58,691 nucleotides of DNA from an uncultured bacterium (GCA_949840775.1 CATKXO010000015.1:1-58691), one strand, 5' to 3'; shown: positions 34,339-42,958, counted from the first letter of the stretch. The notes: a model not told the origin generated them from the letters alone. Translations and numbers: made by a program.

Positions 34339-35220
34339 TCAGTCAAAGGCCAGGCCCAGGTAGCCCACCGTGTCCCAGTTCCAGACTTTTTCCTCCTCCG
34401 GGTCCAGCCACTTGAGCATCCCGAATCTGTGTCCCGGCACAGGTCCGTCCTCATGTGGGACGCGGAGCGCCCAGATGTCAGCGCGAAGCAGGGCCGGGAG
34501 GTCCTGCAAAAAGAGCGCCCGGGCAGGCGGCGGACCCAGCAGCTCCTTCACCAGGGGCGTGTCATCCTCTGTCCGCTCCACGCAGGCCAGCAGGTCTCCC
34601 CGCTCAGTGGCAATCCGGTACATCCCCCCGCCGGACAGGGCGCAGCACCCCGCCTGATAGGCCAGCGCGTCCTCCGGGTAAGCGATGTGGGGGATGCCGG
34701 CCAGCAGCTCCTCCCGCAGCGCACCGTACTGCGCCGGGGAGAGAGGCTCCGGTGTCAGGGAGGAGGGCGGCGGGGCCGGTGTGCCGGGGAAGTTTTCCCG
34801 CCAGCCCGCCAGCTGATCGTGGACAAAGCACTCCCGGAAGCCGTTGGCCCCGAAGAAGTTGTGGAGGGAGGGCTCCGCCGGGACGGTGGTAACGGCGGGG
34901 ATGCCCAGGGAGCGGAAGTATTCGTCCGCCCCGGCCAGCAGCCTGGCCGCCAGCCCCCGGCCCCGGCAGTCGGGATGGGTGGCCACGGCGTAGAGGTAGG
35001 CCGTCCGGTATTCCCCCTGTCCGGGGACCACAAAGGCGGTGTCAAACCAGGCGGTCATGGATTTGACCGCCCCGTCCTCCTCCAGCACCACCACCCGGTC
35101 CGGGCGGTAGTAGGTGCTGTAGAAGTTGCCGATATATTCGTCGCTGTCTCCAAAGGCCAGCTTCCACAGCCCCCGCTGGACGGGAACGTCGGCGGGGACG
35201 GAGGGGCGGACGGTGAGCAT
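34339..35220 (-). CDS. GNAT family N-acetyltransferase
   Basis: A 293-residue protein with an N-terminal GNAT domain. The acetyl-CoA loop is in VATHPDCRGRGLAARLL (about residues 80-95), followed by AEPSLHNFFGANGF. The C-terminal 130 residues form a second domain, like Eis/two-domain acetyltransferases, without a motif I can name. I place the start at 35220, where GGGAGG lies 8 bp upstream. The substrate is unknown. It is followed by a terminator and preceded by a PspC gene on the same strand. Confidence 0.8.
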   Translation of the reverse strand: MLTVRPSVPADVPVQRGLWKLAFGDSDEYIGNFYSTYYRPDRVVVLEEDGAVKSMTAWFDTAFVVPGQGEYRTAYLYAVATHPDCRGRGLAARLLAGADEYFRSLGIPAVTTVPAEPSLHNFFGANGFRECFVHDQLAGWRENFPGTPAPPPSSLTPEPLSPAQYGALREELLAGIPHIAYPEDALAYQAGCCALSGGGMYRIATERGDLLACVERTEDDTPLVKELLGPPPARALFLQDLPALLRADIWALRVPHEDGPVPGHRFGMLKWLDPEEEKVWNWDTVGYLGLAFD

Positions 35221-35235
35221 GGCGGGCACCTCCCT

Positions 35236-35445
35236 TTAATAACCGGGGTAAATATCGCTCTTTTTGGGCATGATGATGGCGCAGATCACATAGGCCCAGA
35301 AGCCGAAGCTGGCAAAGAAAAAGGCGATGACCCAGAGCACCCGCACCAGGGTGGGGTCGATGTCAAAGTACTCCGCGATGCCGCCGCACACGCCGCACAG
35401 CATCTTATAGGGGCCCTCGGTCCGGTACAGTCTCTTGTTTCCCAT
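35236..35445 (-). CDS. PspC-domain membrane protein
   Basis: A 69-residue protein with the PspC signature: RLYRTEGPYKMLCGVCGGIAEYF followed by the helix VLWVIAFFFASFGFWAYVICAIIMP. PspC domains act in envelope-stress responses as sensors or toxin-like partners in other bacteria; single-domain versions in Firmicutes are less well studied. AAGGAG precedes the ATG. It lies 15 bp upstream of the GNAT gene and probably shares its transcript. Confidence 0.85.
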   Translation of the reverse strand: MGNKRLYRTEGPYKMLCGVCGGIAEYFDIDPTLVRVLWVIAFFFASFGFWAYVICAIIMPKKSDIYPGY

Positions 35446-35563
35446 ATCTCATAACTCCTTTTTAAAGTTGTTGGGGCTGTTTCTGACACTATCATACGCC
35501 TTCCGAAGTGAAAATACCATAGGAAAAGAATGAAGATTTGATTAAAAACATGGTACGGCCAGA

Positions 35564-35592
35564 TTGACATTCGTACCGGCGGCTGATATAAT
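35564..35592 (+). promoter_or_regulatory. Promoter of candidate antitoxin RNA (TxpA-like locus)
   Basis: TTGACA (35564-35569), 17-bp spacer, TATAAT (35587-35592), both exact. Confidence 0.85.
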
Positions 35593-35598
35593 AAGACC

Positions 35599-35700
35599 AT
35601 AGGGACTGTTAGGCGGTCGCTATCGATTGAACTTAAAAGCCTTTGATGTTTCCACACCAAGAAGCCAGAAAGCCACCTACTGCGAATAGGTGGCTTTCAT
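35599..35700 (+). ncRNA. Convergent short RNA, candidate antitoxin of TxpA-like locus
   Basis: RNA of about 100 nt from the promoter at 35564 to the shared terminator at 35668-35698. Its first bases (ACCATAGGGACTG) repeat the 5' end of the toxin mRNA. Inner blocks TATCG, GAACT and GATGTTT recur as direct repeats in the toxin leader DNA, which would make the two RNAs complementary there. This matches the TxpA/RatA and BsrG/SR4 style of antisense control. Confidence 0.55.
35668..35698. terminator. Shared bidirectional terminator
   Basis: GAAAGCCACCTA / TAGGTGGCTTTC with a 7-base loop between convergent transcripts. Confidence 0.8.
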
Positions 35701-35701
35701 C

Positions 35702-35803
35702 TTATTTCCTCTTGGCGCTTATGATTTGGATGATAAGTCCTATGATGCTGGCCACGGTGCTTAAAGCAGCGAGTACGAACATCAAAAATTCATAAGTAGA
35801 CAC
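35702..35803 (-). CDS. 33-residue TxpA/BsrG-like holin-type toxin peptide
   Basis: Starts at GTG (35803) and reads STYEFLMFV, a hydrophobic helix to about residue 28, then SAKRK. The STYE start, single helix and basic tail are those of TxpA/BsrG/holin-like type I toxins, which insert in the membrane and stop growth. The ribosome site AAGGAGG is exactly complementary to CCTCCTT 12 bases upstream in the mRNA (hairpin 35814-35839), so translation should be blocked until refolding. The mRNA leader is long (about 175 nt). Confidence 0.75.
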   Translation of the reverse strand: MSTYEFLMFVLAALSTVASIIGLIIQIISAKRK

Positions 35804-35813
35804 ACTGTATCAT

Positions 35814-35839
35814 CCTCCTTTCGCGCAATGCTAAGGAGG
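35814..35839 (-). promoter_or_regulatory. Ribosome-site-sequestering hairpin
   Basis: CCTCCTT and AAGGAGG pair with a 12-nt loop, hiding the entire Shine-Dalgarno sequence of the toxin-like gene. Confidence 0.8.
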
Positions 35840-35983
35840 CACCGGATATACAGATGAAATAGCGCTTAACATCCTGAACCTGACTAGCATTGGATGTTTT
35901 GCGGCCACCTAATACTTATCGCTTCGTCGAACTGTGTAAAGATAACTGCTGTTCAGTCCGGCGCAGTCCCTATGGTGTGTTTT

Positions 35984-36012
35984 ATTATAGAGTATGGGAC
36001 AGCGAATGTCAA
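35984..36012 (-). promoter_or_regulatory. Promoter of the TxpA-like toxin mRNA
   Basis: Minus-strand TTGACA (36012-36007), 17-bp spacer, TATAAT (35989-35984). It lies back to back with the ylmH start. Confidence 0.85.
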
Positions 36013-36040
36013 TTCTTTCAACAGAGGGGAGAAAACCGCC

Positions 36041-36841
36041 GTGAACAAAAAGGAGCTGCTGGACCGCTGTGCCAGGGACGGGGCGGAGCGTATCCTGCTG
36101 GCCCGGGTGCTGGACAAGCTGGAGCTGGCACAGAACCGGGGCGTCCCCGCCCACACGATTTTCCTCTCTCCCGGAGAACAGGCGTCGGTGACCGGCCTGC
36201 TCAACGCCTGGGGACGGCCGCAGCACTTTTTCTGGGGCGGATATCCGGACAGCGAGCGGAACATCTGCCTCTTTCCCGCCGGCTGGCAGGAGGAGGACGG
36301 TCTCCTCTCTGACCCGTCGGGGCCGTTGGCCGCAATCCAGGCCCGGTTTCCTGCTGAGGCGTCTCTGACCCACCGGGATATTTTGGGCTCCCTCATGGGT
36401 CTGGGGATCACACGGGAGGTGCTGGGCGATATCCTGCTCCCTGAACCGGGTGTGTGCCAGGTGGTGGTCCTCCGGGACAGCCTGCCCATCCTGCTCTCCC
36501 AGTGGGAGGGGGCGGGGCGGTGGAAGGTGAGCCTGACCGAGCTCCCTCTGGACCAGCTGGTGCCCAAGCCGCCCCAAGTAAAGACCATCCGTGACACCGT
36601 GGCTACCCCCCGGCTGGACGCGGTGGTGGCCTCCGGCTTTTCCATGTCCCGGAGCAAAGCCGCCGGGCTCATTGCGTCGGGAAAGGTAGCCCTCAACCAC
36701 CGGGAGTGCACAAAGGCCGACCGCCAGGTGGCGGAGGGGGATGTGCTCACCTGCCGGGGACTGGGCAAGTGCATAATCAAAGAGGTGCCGGGCCAGTCTA
36801 AGAAGGGCCGTACCATGCTGGTGATAGAGAGGTATTTGTAA
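36041..36841 (+). CDS. ylmH: YlmH-type S4-domain RNA-binding protein
   Basis: A 266-residue protein. An N-terminal YlmH/Sll1252-specific domain is followed by an S4 RNA-binding domain at about 190-240 (TPRLDAVVASGFSMSRSKAA, GLIASGKVALNH). In Gram-positive bacteria ylmH lies in the division cluster, and its product binds stalled 50S-peptidyl-tRNA. Here it stands outside a visible division cluster. I place the start at the GTG (36041) after AGAGGGGAGAAAACC. Upstream codons in the same frame overlap the toxin promoter and show no homology. Confidence 0.85.
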   Translation: MNKKELLDRCARDGAERILLARVLDKLELAQNRGVPAHTIFLSPGEQASVTGLLNAWGRPQHFFWGGYPDSERNICLFPAGWQEEDGLLSDPSGPLAAIQARFPAEASLTHRDILGSLMGLGITREVLGDILLPEPGVCQVVVLRDSLPILLSQWEGAGRWKVSLTELPLDQLVPKPPQVKTIRDTVATPRLDAVVASGFSMSRSKAAGLIASGKVALNHRECTKADRQVAEGDVLTCRGLGKCIIKEVPGQSKKGRTMLVIERYL

Positions 36842-37050
36842 TGGAACAGGTGAAGATTGACCGCATCAACGAACTGGCCCGGAAGTCCCGGACGGAGGCG
36901 GGCCTGACCCCGGAGGAGAAAGGGGAGCAGGCGGCCCTGCGGCAGGAGTATCTGGCCGCCATCCGGGCCAACCTCACGGCCCAGCTGGACAGCACCGTGA
37001 TTCAGTACCCGGACGGCACCCGGAAAAAGCTGAAACGAAAGAGACCTTAA
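36841..37050 (+). CDS. DUF896 family protein (YnzC-like)
   Basis: A 69-residue cytoplasmic protein with the DUF896 pattern: INELARKSRTEAGLTPEEKGEQ, LRQEYLAAIRANL, and a basic end. Family members such as B. subtilis YnzC form a helical hairpin; YneA-operon versions are linked to the SOS response, but function is not settled. Its ATG shares bases with the ylmH stop (TAATG), so the two are translationally coupled. Confidence 0.85.
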   Translation: MEQVKIDRINELARKSRTEAGLTPEEKGEQAALRQEYLAAIRANLTAQLDSTVIQYPDGTRKKLKRKRP

Positions 37051-37062
37051 TGGTTTCTTAAT

Positions 37063-37091
37063 TTGACAAAGCAGGAATTTTCTGACATAAT
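37063..37091 (+). promoter_or_regulatory. Promoter of the DegV gene
   Basis: TTGACA (37063-37068), 17-bp spacer, CATAAT (37086-37091). Confidence 0.75.
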
Positions 37092-37149
37092 GGCTGTGCT
37101 TTTTCAATATGTTCGGGCCTGACGCCCGCGTGATAAGGAGGATGCCGTT

Positions 37150-38013
37150 ATGGCCCGCATAAAATTTACCACCGATTCCGCGTCAGACATCCCCGCCGCT
37201 TTGCGGGAGGAGCTGGATATCCAGGTGCTTCCCTTCCCCATCGCCATGGGGGACAGGGAGCTCCGCGACGGGTTTGATTTCACCCCCCAGGAGTTTTATG
37301 AGATGCTCCTTGCCGCCCCTCAGATTCCCACCCACGCCCAGCTCAACCCCTTTGTGTTTACCGAGGTGTTTGAGTCGGCCTGGGAGGAGGGGTACACCGA
37401 CCTGATCCACACCTCCATCAACTCCAAGGGCTCCGCCACCTGCTCCAACGCCTTCCAGGCCCGGGGCGACTTCTACCGGGACCACCCGGAGGCGGAGGGG
37501 ACCTTCCACATCCACATCATCGACGCACTGAACTACACCATGGGCTACGGCTGGGCGGTGGTACAGGGGGCTGAAATGGCCAAGAAGGGCGCCCGGCCCC
37601 AGGAGATTGTGGACTTTATTCAGGACTGGGTGGACCACGTCCGGGTCATCTTTTCCCCGCTGGACCTGCGCTTTGCCAAGAAGTCGGGCCGGGTGTCTGC
37701 CGCAGCCGCCTTTGTGGGGGAGGCCCTGGGGTTAAAACCCATCATGACCTTTATTGACGGGGAATCCAAAATCCTGGCCAAGGTCCGGGGAGAGAAGGCA
37801 GTGGCCGCCAAGCTGACGGAGATGTGCAGGGCGGAGCGCCGCCCCGGAACCCCTTACCTGATGATTCTGGGAAACAATGAGGAGCAGTCCGGCAAGCTGC
37901 TGGAGGCCTGCCGTCAGGCATTGGGGGAGGAGCCCGCCCTGTCCTTCCACATCGGCGGCGTCATTGCCATCAACGCCGGGCCCAACCTCATCGGTGTGAT
38001 TTACCGCACATAA
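37150..38013 (+). CDS. DegV family fatty-acid-binding protein
   Basis: A 287-residue protein with the DegV opening IKFTTDSASDIPA, the SSKGSATC-like segment INSKGSATCSN and the C-terminal HIGGVIAINAGPNLIGV. DegV/FakB proteins bind a fatty acid and present it to the kinase FakA for phosphorylation. No fakA lies nearby. AAGGAGGATGCCGTT precedes the ATG. Monocistronic, with its own promoter and a terminator. Confidence 0.9.
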   Translation: MARIKFTTDSASDIPAALREELDIQVLPFPIAMGDRELRDGFDFTPQEFYEMLLAAPQIPTHAQLNPFVFTEVFESAWEEGYTDLIHTSINSKGSATCSNAFQARGDFYRDHPEAEGTFHIHIIDALNYTMGYGWAVVQGAEMAKKGARPQEIVDFIQDWVDHVRVIFSPLDLRFAKKSGRVSAAAAFVGEALGLKPIMTFIDGESKILAKVRGEKAVAAKLTEMCRAERRPGTPYLMILGNNEEQSGKLLEACRQALGEEPALSFHIGGVIAINAGPNLIGVIYRT

Positions 38014-38023
38014 ATACAGTATG

Positions 38024-38046
38024 TTGCCGGCCCTGCGGGGCCGGTA
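38024..38046 (+). terminator. Terminator of the DegV gene
   Basis: CCGGCCC / GGGCCGG hairpin, followed by TAATTTACATTTT. Confidence 0.7.
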
Positions 38047-38129
38047 ATTTACATTTTATTCACCCATTCCGTGGTATTCTGGAGTAGGATACCCTCCATA
38101 CTAACACAAAGGAAACGAGGCGGTGGATT

Positions 38130-39284
38130 ATGGGAAACCGGCGGCTTACCTGGAGACAGCGGGGGGCTCTTTGGCTCCGGCTGGGGATCAGGCTGGTGCT
38201 GGCCGCTCTGGCGGTGCTGGCCGTAGTGAAGCTGGGGCGGCCCCTGCTGTCCCTCTTTGCCCCTTTTTTGTTTGCCCTGGCCGCCGCGGCGATGCTCAAC
38301 CCCCTGGTGAAGCGGCTGCAAAGGGCCCTGGGCTGGAACCGGCAGGTCCTTACCCTGTTGCTTCTGCTGGTCCTGTTCGGACTCATCGGCGGAGGGCTGG
38401 CCCTGCTGGTCTATGCCGCCGCGGGGCAGCTGGTCTCTCTGGTGCAGAACTGGAGCGGCCTGCTGGACCAGCTCCAGGTGGTTCTGGACCAGCTGGAGCA
38501 GCTGTTTGCCCACTTCCTTACCCTGGTGCCCCCCCAGGTCACGGAGATTGTGGAGCAGGCCGGGGACGGCCTGTTCCAGTGGCTGGCCGATGCCGTCCCG
38601 GATGCCCTGGGCAGCCTGGGCATGGAGGCAGGGGAGCGGGCCATGGGCCTGCCCGCCTTCTGTGTGGCCCTGGTGATCTTTGTCATGGCCACCTTTTTCC
38701 TCACGGCGGATTACCCCTACCTCCGCAGCCGGTATATCCAGCATCTGGACGAGGGGGTGCTTCACTTCCTGAGCCAGCTGCGTGCCACCGCCCTGGGGGC
38801 CTTTGGTGGCTATGTGAAAGCGGAGTTTCTGCTGTCGGTGGGGGTCTTCTTCATTCTGCTGGTTGGGTTTTTCCTCATCCGGCAGCCCTACGGCCTGCTG
38901 CTGGCCCTGGGGTTGGCGGTGATGGACTTCATCCCCATCATCGGGGCGGGCACTGTGATGGTGCCCTGGGCCTTTGTGGCCCTGTTCACCGGCGACCTCC
39001 CTGCCGCCCTGGAGCTGATGGCCATTTGGGGGGTGATCGCCCTGTTCCGCCGGGTGATGGAGCCCAAGTTTGTGGGGGACCAGACGGGGCTGTCCCCCAT
39101 CCTGTCCCTGGTGTCCATCTATGTGGGCATGAAACTGGCCGGGGTGCTGGGGATGGTCTTCGGGCCGGTGGTGCTGCTGGTGGTCCTCAACCTGGCGGGT
39201 ATGGGGATGTTCCGGGGCGTCCGCCTGGACCTGGAGGAGGCCGCAAGGGATATCGCCGCCATTTTGTCGGAGAGAACGCAGTAG
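38130..39284 (+). CDS. AI-2E family transporter (YtvI-like)
   Basis: A 384-residue membrane protein. Helices near residues 20-40 and 45-60 and a pair near 75-100 are followed by a long amphipathic linker, then four or five C-terminal helices. The family signature lies in LLALGLAVMDFIPIIGAGTV and GDQTGLSPILSLVSIYVG. It resembles the sporulation membrane protein YtvI as much as the quorum-signal exporter TqsA; no direct evidence separates these. The stop codon TAG falls inside the following family-B repeat. Confidence 0.8.
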   Translation: MGNRRLTWRQRGALWLRLGIRLVLAALAVLAVVKLGRPLLSLFAPFLFALAAAAMLNPLVKRLQRALGWNRQVLTLLLLLVLFGLIGGGLALLVYAAAGQLVSLVQNWSGLLDQLQVVLDQLEQLFAHFLTLVPPQVTEIVEQAGDGLFQWLADAVPDALGSLGMEAGERAMGLPAFCVALVIFVMATFFLTADYPYLRSRYIQHLDEGVLHFLSQLRATALGAFGGYVKAEFLLSVGVFFILLVGFFLIRQPYGLLLALGLAVMDFIPIIGAGTVMVPWAFVALFTGDLPAALELMAIWGVIALFRRVMEPKFVGDQTGLSPILSLVSIYVGMKLAGVLGMVFGPVVLLVVLNLAGMGMFRGVRLDLEEAARDIAAILSERTQ

Positions 39285-39355
39285 GGGCCGCCCCCTTGGG
39301 CGGCCCGCCGGACACGGGGCAAAACGGGCCGCCGAGGGCGGCGGCCCCTACAGAA
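39281..39355. repeat. Family B repeat, short form
   Basis: GTAGGGGCCGCCCCC ... GGCGGCGGCCCCTACAG palindrome that supplies the TAG stop of the preceding gene. Confidence 0.85.
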
Positions 39356-39512
39356 TCAGGCCGGCCGCCGTTCACAAAATCTCCCATTTTCCCCTGTAAA
39401 GTTCAAAAAGATATTTGTTTTTCTTCATGCTTTTTTCATAATTTAGAGGTATGATAGCCACAGTTCCAGGGAACACCTGAAAACGACCCGTTTCGAGAGG
39501 AGCGTTACGATT

Positions 39513-40898
39513 ATGGACGAGTTTAACTTCTACAACAGCGAAAATGACGGCTACCGCGGCGGCTTCGGCGGCTACACAGACCCGGACCCCGTCATGCCCA
39601 ATACCCCCTTCGGCACCGGCGGCATGCAGCCCCCCAAAAAGAAAAAGAGGAGCGGCGCGGCCAAAGTGATTGCCCTGGTGCTGGCCTGTGCCATCGCCGG
39701 GGGCGGCGCGGGGGTGGGCGGCGCCTACCTCTACAATAAGATGGCGGTCCCCCAGAACACTACCGTCATCCACGAGGAGGACCGGCCCCAGGTGCGGACG
39801 GTGGTCAACACCAACAACGGCCAGCCCATGACCCCCGAACAGCTCTACGCCGCCAATCTGCCCTCCTGCGTGGGCATCACAGTGAACACCACCGTAAACA
39901 TCTTCGGCCAGACCACCACCTCCGCCGCCTCCGGTTCCGGTTTTGTCCTCAGCCAGGACGGCTACATCGCCACCAACTACCATGTCATTGAGAGCGCCGT
40001 CAACGACGCCTCCGTCACCATTCAGGTGTCCTTTGCCAACGGGGACAAGTACGACGCCAAGCTGGTGGGGGGCGAGAAGGACAACGACGTGGCTGTGCTG
40101 AAGATCGAGGCCAGCGGTCTGACCCCCGTCACCCTGGGGGACAGCTCCAAGCTGGTGGTGGGCGAGAGCGTCTACGCCATCGGCAACCCCCTGGGGGAGC
40201 TGACCTACTCCCTCACCGACGGCCTGGTGTCCGCCCTGGACCGGCTCATCACCACCGGGGAGAACGGGGACAGCACCACCCTCAACGTCCTCCAGACCAA
40301 CTGCGCCATCAATCCGGGCAACTCCGGTGGGCCCCTCTTTGACAGCTACGGCAATGTCATCGGCATCACCACCGCCAAATACACCCAATCCTCCTCCGGC
40401 GTCAACGCCGAGGGTCTGGGCTTCGCCCTGCCCATCAACGACGTGAAGGACATCCTGGCCGACCTCATCGCCCACGGCTACGTCACCGGCAAGCCCTACC
40501 TGGGCGTCCAGGTGATGAACGTGTCCTCCGAGGCCCAGCGCTACGGCATCTCCGCCGGGGCCGCTGTCAGCTATGTGGCCGAGGGCTCCTGCGCGGAGAA
40601 GGCGGGCCTGAAGGCCAACGACATCATCACCGCCATTGACGACACCGCCATCGACTCCTCCTCCGCCCTCACCGCCGCCCTGACCACCGGCTATAAAGCG
40701 GGAGACACCGCCACCCTCACCGTCATCCGGGACCAGAAGGAGCTGAAATTGACCGTCACCTTCGACGAGAAGAACGCCGAGACCGAGGGCCGCAACCAGC
40801 TCCAGCAGGACAACTCCCAGCAGCAACAGCAGCAGCCCTCCCAGGGCAACGGCGGCTATTACTACCAGTGGCCCTTCGGCGGGATGTTCCCCTGGTAA
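39513..40898 (+). CDS. HtrA/DegP-type serine protease with PDZ domain
   Basis: A 461-residue membrane-bound protease. A Gly/Tyr-rich cytoplasmic segment of about 45 residues is followed by one transmembrane helix (about 50-75), a trypsin-like domain with catalytic H157 (NYHV), D192 (NDVAVLK) and S271 (GNSGGPL), and a PDZ domain at about 330-420. The tail is rich in Gln and ends in aromatic residues. HtrA proteins degrade or refold misfolded exported proteins. Start ATG after GAGAGGAGCG. Single gene with its own terminator. Confidence 0.93.
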   Translation: MDEFNFYNSENDGYRGGFGGYTDPDPVMPNTPFGTGGMQPPKKKKRSGAAKVIALVLACAIAGGGAGVGGAYLYNKMAVPQNTTVIHEEDRPQVRTVVNTNNGQPMTPEQLYAANLPSCVGITVNTTVNIFGQTTTSAASGSGFVLSQDGYIATNYHVIESAVNDASVTIQVSFANGDKYDAKLVGGEKDNDVAVLKIEASGLTPVTLGDSSKLVVGESVYAIGNPLGELTYSLTDGLVSALDRLITTGENGDSTTLNVLQTNCAINPGNSGGPLFDSYGNVIGITTAKYTQSSSGVNAEGLGFALPINDVKDILADLIAHGYVTGKPYLGVQVMNVSSEAQRYGISAGAAVSYVAEGSCAEKAGLKANDIITAIDDTAIDSSSALTAALTTGYKAGDTATLTVIRDQKELKLTVTFDEKNAETEGRNQLQQDNSQQQQQQPSQGNGGYYYQWPFGGMFPW

Positions 40899-40921
40899 TC
40901 ATCGGATCTTCCCCCCCTCTG

Positions 40922-40957
40922 CCCCTGCGGCCTGAAACGGGCCGCGGGGGTTCTTTT
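40922..40957 (+). terminator. Terminator of the HtrA gene
   Basis: CCCCTGCGGCC / GGGCCGCGGGG hairpin with TTCTTTT. Confidence 0.85.
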
Positions 40958-40960
40958 GAT

Positions 40961-41106
40961 GGGATTGTCTTTTTTGCAAATTGAAATGTAGGGGCCGCCG
41001 CCCTCGGCGGCCCACCAAAGTGCAGCGTCTTTTCTGGTTTCGGGCCGCCCAGGGGGGCGGCCGCTACAGCTGATCTCCGGATAAAATGCGTGTGAGGGCG
41101 CTCCTC
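40961..41106. repeat. MITE-like repeat family B, long form copy 2
   Basis: 146 bp aligning with 6282-6425 and 52602-52746 (shared segments AATGTAGGGGCCGCCGCC and TCTCCGGATAAAATGCG); outer ends eroded. Confidence 0.85.
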
Positions 41107-41120
41107 TTTTGATAAAACCA

Positions 41121-41148
41121 TAGACAATCCCGAAAAAATTGGTATAAT
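41121..41148 (+). promoter_or_regulatory. Promoter of the helicase operon
   Basis: TAGACA (41121-41126), 16-bp spacer, TATAAT (41143-41148). Confidence 0.7.
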
Positions 41149-41183
41149 ACAGAGTGATAGAATATACAGAAGAGGGATACGCT

Positions 41184-42365
41184 ATGGAAATCAATGGGCA
41201 AACTGTCAGCGGCATAGGACGCTACGATGAAATGAACCTCTCCCCGGAGCTGATGCGGGCCATCGGGAAAAAGGGCTATGTGGAGGCCACCCCCATCCAG
41301 ACCGGGGCCATCCCCTGGTTTATGGACTGGAAGGACGTGATCGCCAAGGCCCCCACCGGAACAGGGAAGACCTTCGCCTTCGGCATCCCCATGGTGGAGC
41401 ACACCGACCCGGTGTCCACCGATGTCACCGGCCTGGTGCTGGCCCCCACCCGGGAGCTGGCCATCCAGATTCAGGACGAGCTGCGGGACCTGTGCGCCTT
41501 CAAGGAGGGGGTTCGGGTGGTGTGCCTCTACGGCGGCCAGCCCATCGGCGGGCAGATCAACCAGCTGAAAAAGAAGCCCCAGATTGTGGTCGCTACCCCC
41601 GGACGGCTGATGGACCATATGAAGCGGCGCACCGTCCGGCTGGACAAGGTGGAGACGGTGGTGCTGGACGAGGCCGACCGGATGCTGGACATGGGCTTTG
41701 TCCGGGACGTGACCCACATCCTGGACCAGATGCCCAAGCGGAAAAATCTGGGGATGTTCTCCGCCACCATCTCCCGGGAGGTGCTGGATATCTCCTGGGT
41801 CTATCAGCGGGAGCCGGTGGAGATCACCGTCCAGGCCGACCAGGAGAACCGGCCCGACATCGCCCAGTACCGGCTGGATGTGGACCGCAGTGAGAAGGCG
41901 GATACCATGGCCCGGCTGTTGGAGATGGGGGACTACGAGCGGGTCATCGCCTTCTGCAACACCAAGAACATGACCGACCGGCTGGCCGGGCTGCTGGCCA
42001 TGCGGGGCATCTCCTGCGAGGCCATCCACGGGGACATCACCCAGTCCCTCCGGGAGCACACCCTGCAAAAATTCCGGGACGGCAAGCTCCGGGTGCTGGC
42101 CGCCACCGACGTGGCCGCCCGTGGGCTGGACATCGACGACGTGGACGCGGTGTTCAACTACGATGTCCCTGACGAGAACGAGTACTATATCCACCGCATC
42201 GGCCGCACCGGCCGGGCCCGCCGCCACGGGGTGGCCTTCTCCCTGGTGGCCAGCATCAGCGAGGGCCTGCGGCTGGACGATATTGTAAAGTGCACCGGCA
42301 GCCGGATCCGGGCTGTCCACTTCAACGAAAAGGGCGACCTGGTGGCCGCCGTGGAGAAATCATGA
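41184..42365 (+). CDS. DEAD-box RNA helicase
   Basis: A 393-residue ATP-dependent RNA helicase core without a long C-terminal extension. All motifs are present: Q-motif region YVEATPIQTGAIP, motif I APTGTGKT, Ia PTRELA, Ib TPGRL, II DEAD, III SAT, IV-V HGDITQ and ATDVAARGLD, and VI HRIGRTGRA. It may act in ribosome assembly or mRNA turnover. I use the ATG at 41184 with AGAGGGATACGCT upstream. Its stop overlaps the next start (ATGA). Confidence 0.93.
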   Translation: MEINGQTVSGIGRYDEMNLSPELMRAIGKKGYVEATPIQTGAIPWFMDWKDVIAKAPTGTGKTFAFGIPMVEHTDPVSTDVTGLVLAPTRELAIQIQDELRDLCAFKEGVRVVCLYGGQPIGGQINQLKKKPQIVVATPGRLMDHMKRRTVRLDKVETVVLDEADRMLDMGFVRDVTHILDQMPKRKNLGMFSATISREVLDISWVYQREPVEITVQADQENRPDIAQYRLDVDRSEKADTMARLLEMGDYERVIAFCNTKNMTDRLAGLLAMRGISCEAIHGDITQSLREHTLQKFRDGKLRVLAATDVAARGLDIDDVDAVFNYDVPDENEYYIHRIGRTGRARRHGVAFSLVASISEGLRLDDIVKCTGSRIRAVHFNEKGDLVAAVEKS

Positions 42366-42958
42366 AGCTCAAGCGCTTTTTCCTGGACTGTTTCGCCTGT
42401 TTTCTCATCCCGGCCTACACCCTTCTTTTTGCCGGGAGCATGAAGTGGTTCGCCACCAATTTTTCTGTGCTTGCCGTCACCGGCCCGGACCACTACCGGG
42501 GGTTTGTCTATTGGGGGATATTGGCCGGGGGCTATTTTTTGGTGGTCCTCACCGGCCTGGCCGGCCGGCTCTCCCTCCCCGGGGCCCGGTTTACGGTGCG
42601 GGTGCTCACCGGCGTGGCCCTGCTGTCCCTGGCCTACGCCGTAGCCATCCCCTATCTGCCGGACCGCTTTCCCAAATACGCCGCCCTCCATGTGGCGCTG
42701 GCGGCCTCGGCCTGCGGGGTGCTGATGCTGGCGCTGCTGCTGGTGATTCTCTTCCGGCGGCAGGAGGACCCGGCCCGCTATGCCGGGGCGCTGCGGGCCT
42801 GGGGGCTGATTGTGGCGGGGTGCGCCGTCCTGTTTTTGATTCCCCGGATGGTATCCACCGCCCTGGAGGTCTTTTTCACCATCACCGCCGCCCTGTTGGC
42901 CCGGCGGCTGGTCCTGCTGGACAAACCCGCCCTTGACAAACCGCCCTCCGGGGCCTAG
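42362..42958 (+). CDS. Six-helix membrane protein of unknown function
   Basis: A 198-residue integral membrane protein with about six helices and short loops, starting MKLKRFFLDCFACFLIPAY. No motif identifies a family. The ATG overlaps the helicase stop, so it is translationally coupled to it. Its last codons overlap the promoter of the TPP riboswitch transcript: the TAG stop (42956-42958) forms the first half of the -10 box. Confidence 0.7.
   Translation: MKLKRFFLDCFACFLIPAYTLLFAGSMKWFATNFSVLAVTGPDHYRGFVYWGILAGGYFLVVLTGLAGRLSLPGARFTVRVLTGVALLSLAYAVAIPYLPDRFPKYAALHVALAASACGVLMLALLLVILFRRQEDPARYAGALRAWGLIVAGCAVLFLIPRMVSTALEVFFTITAALLARRLVLLDKPALDKPPSGA

Noticed and set aside
34083-34454. Upstream extension of gdhA
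   Set aside because: The extension crosses the promoter, has no homology, and the ATG at 34082 has AGGAGG.
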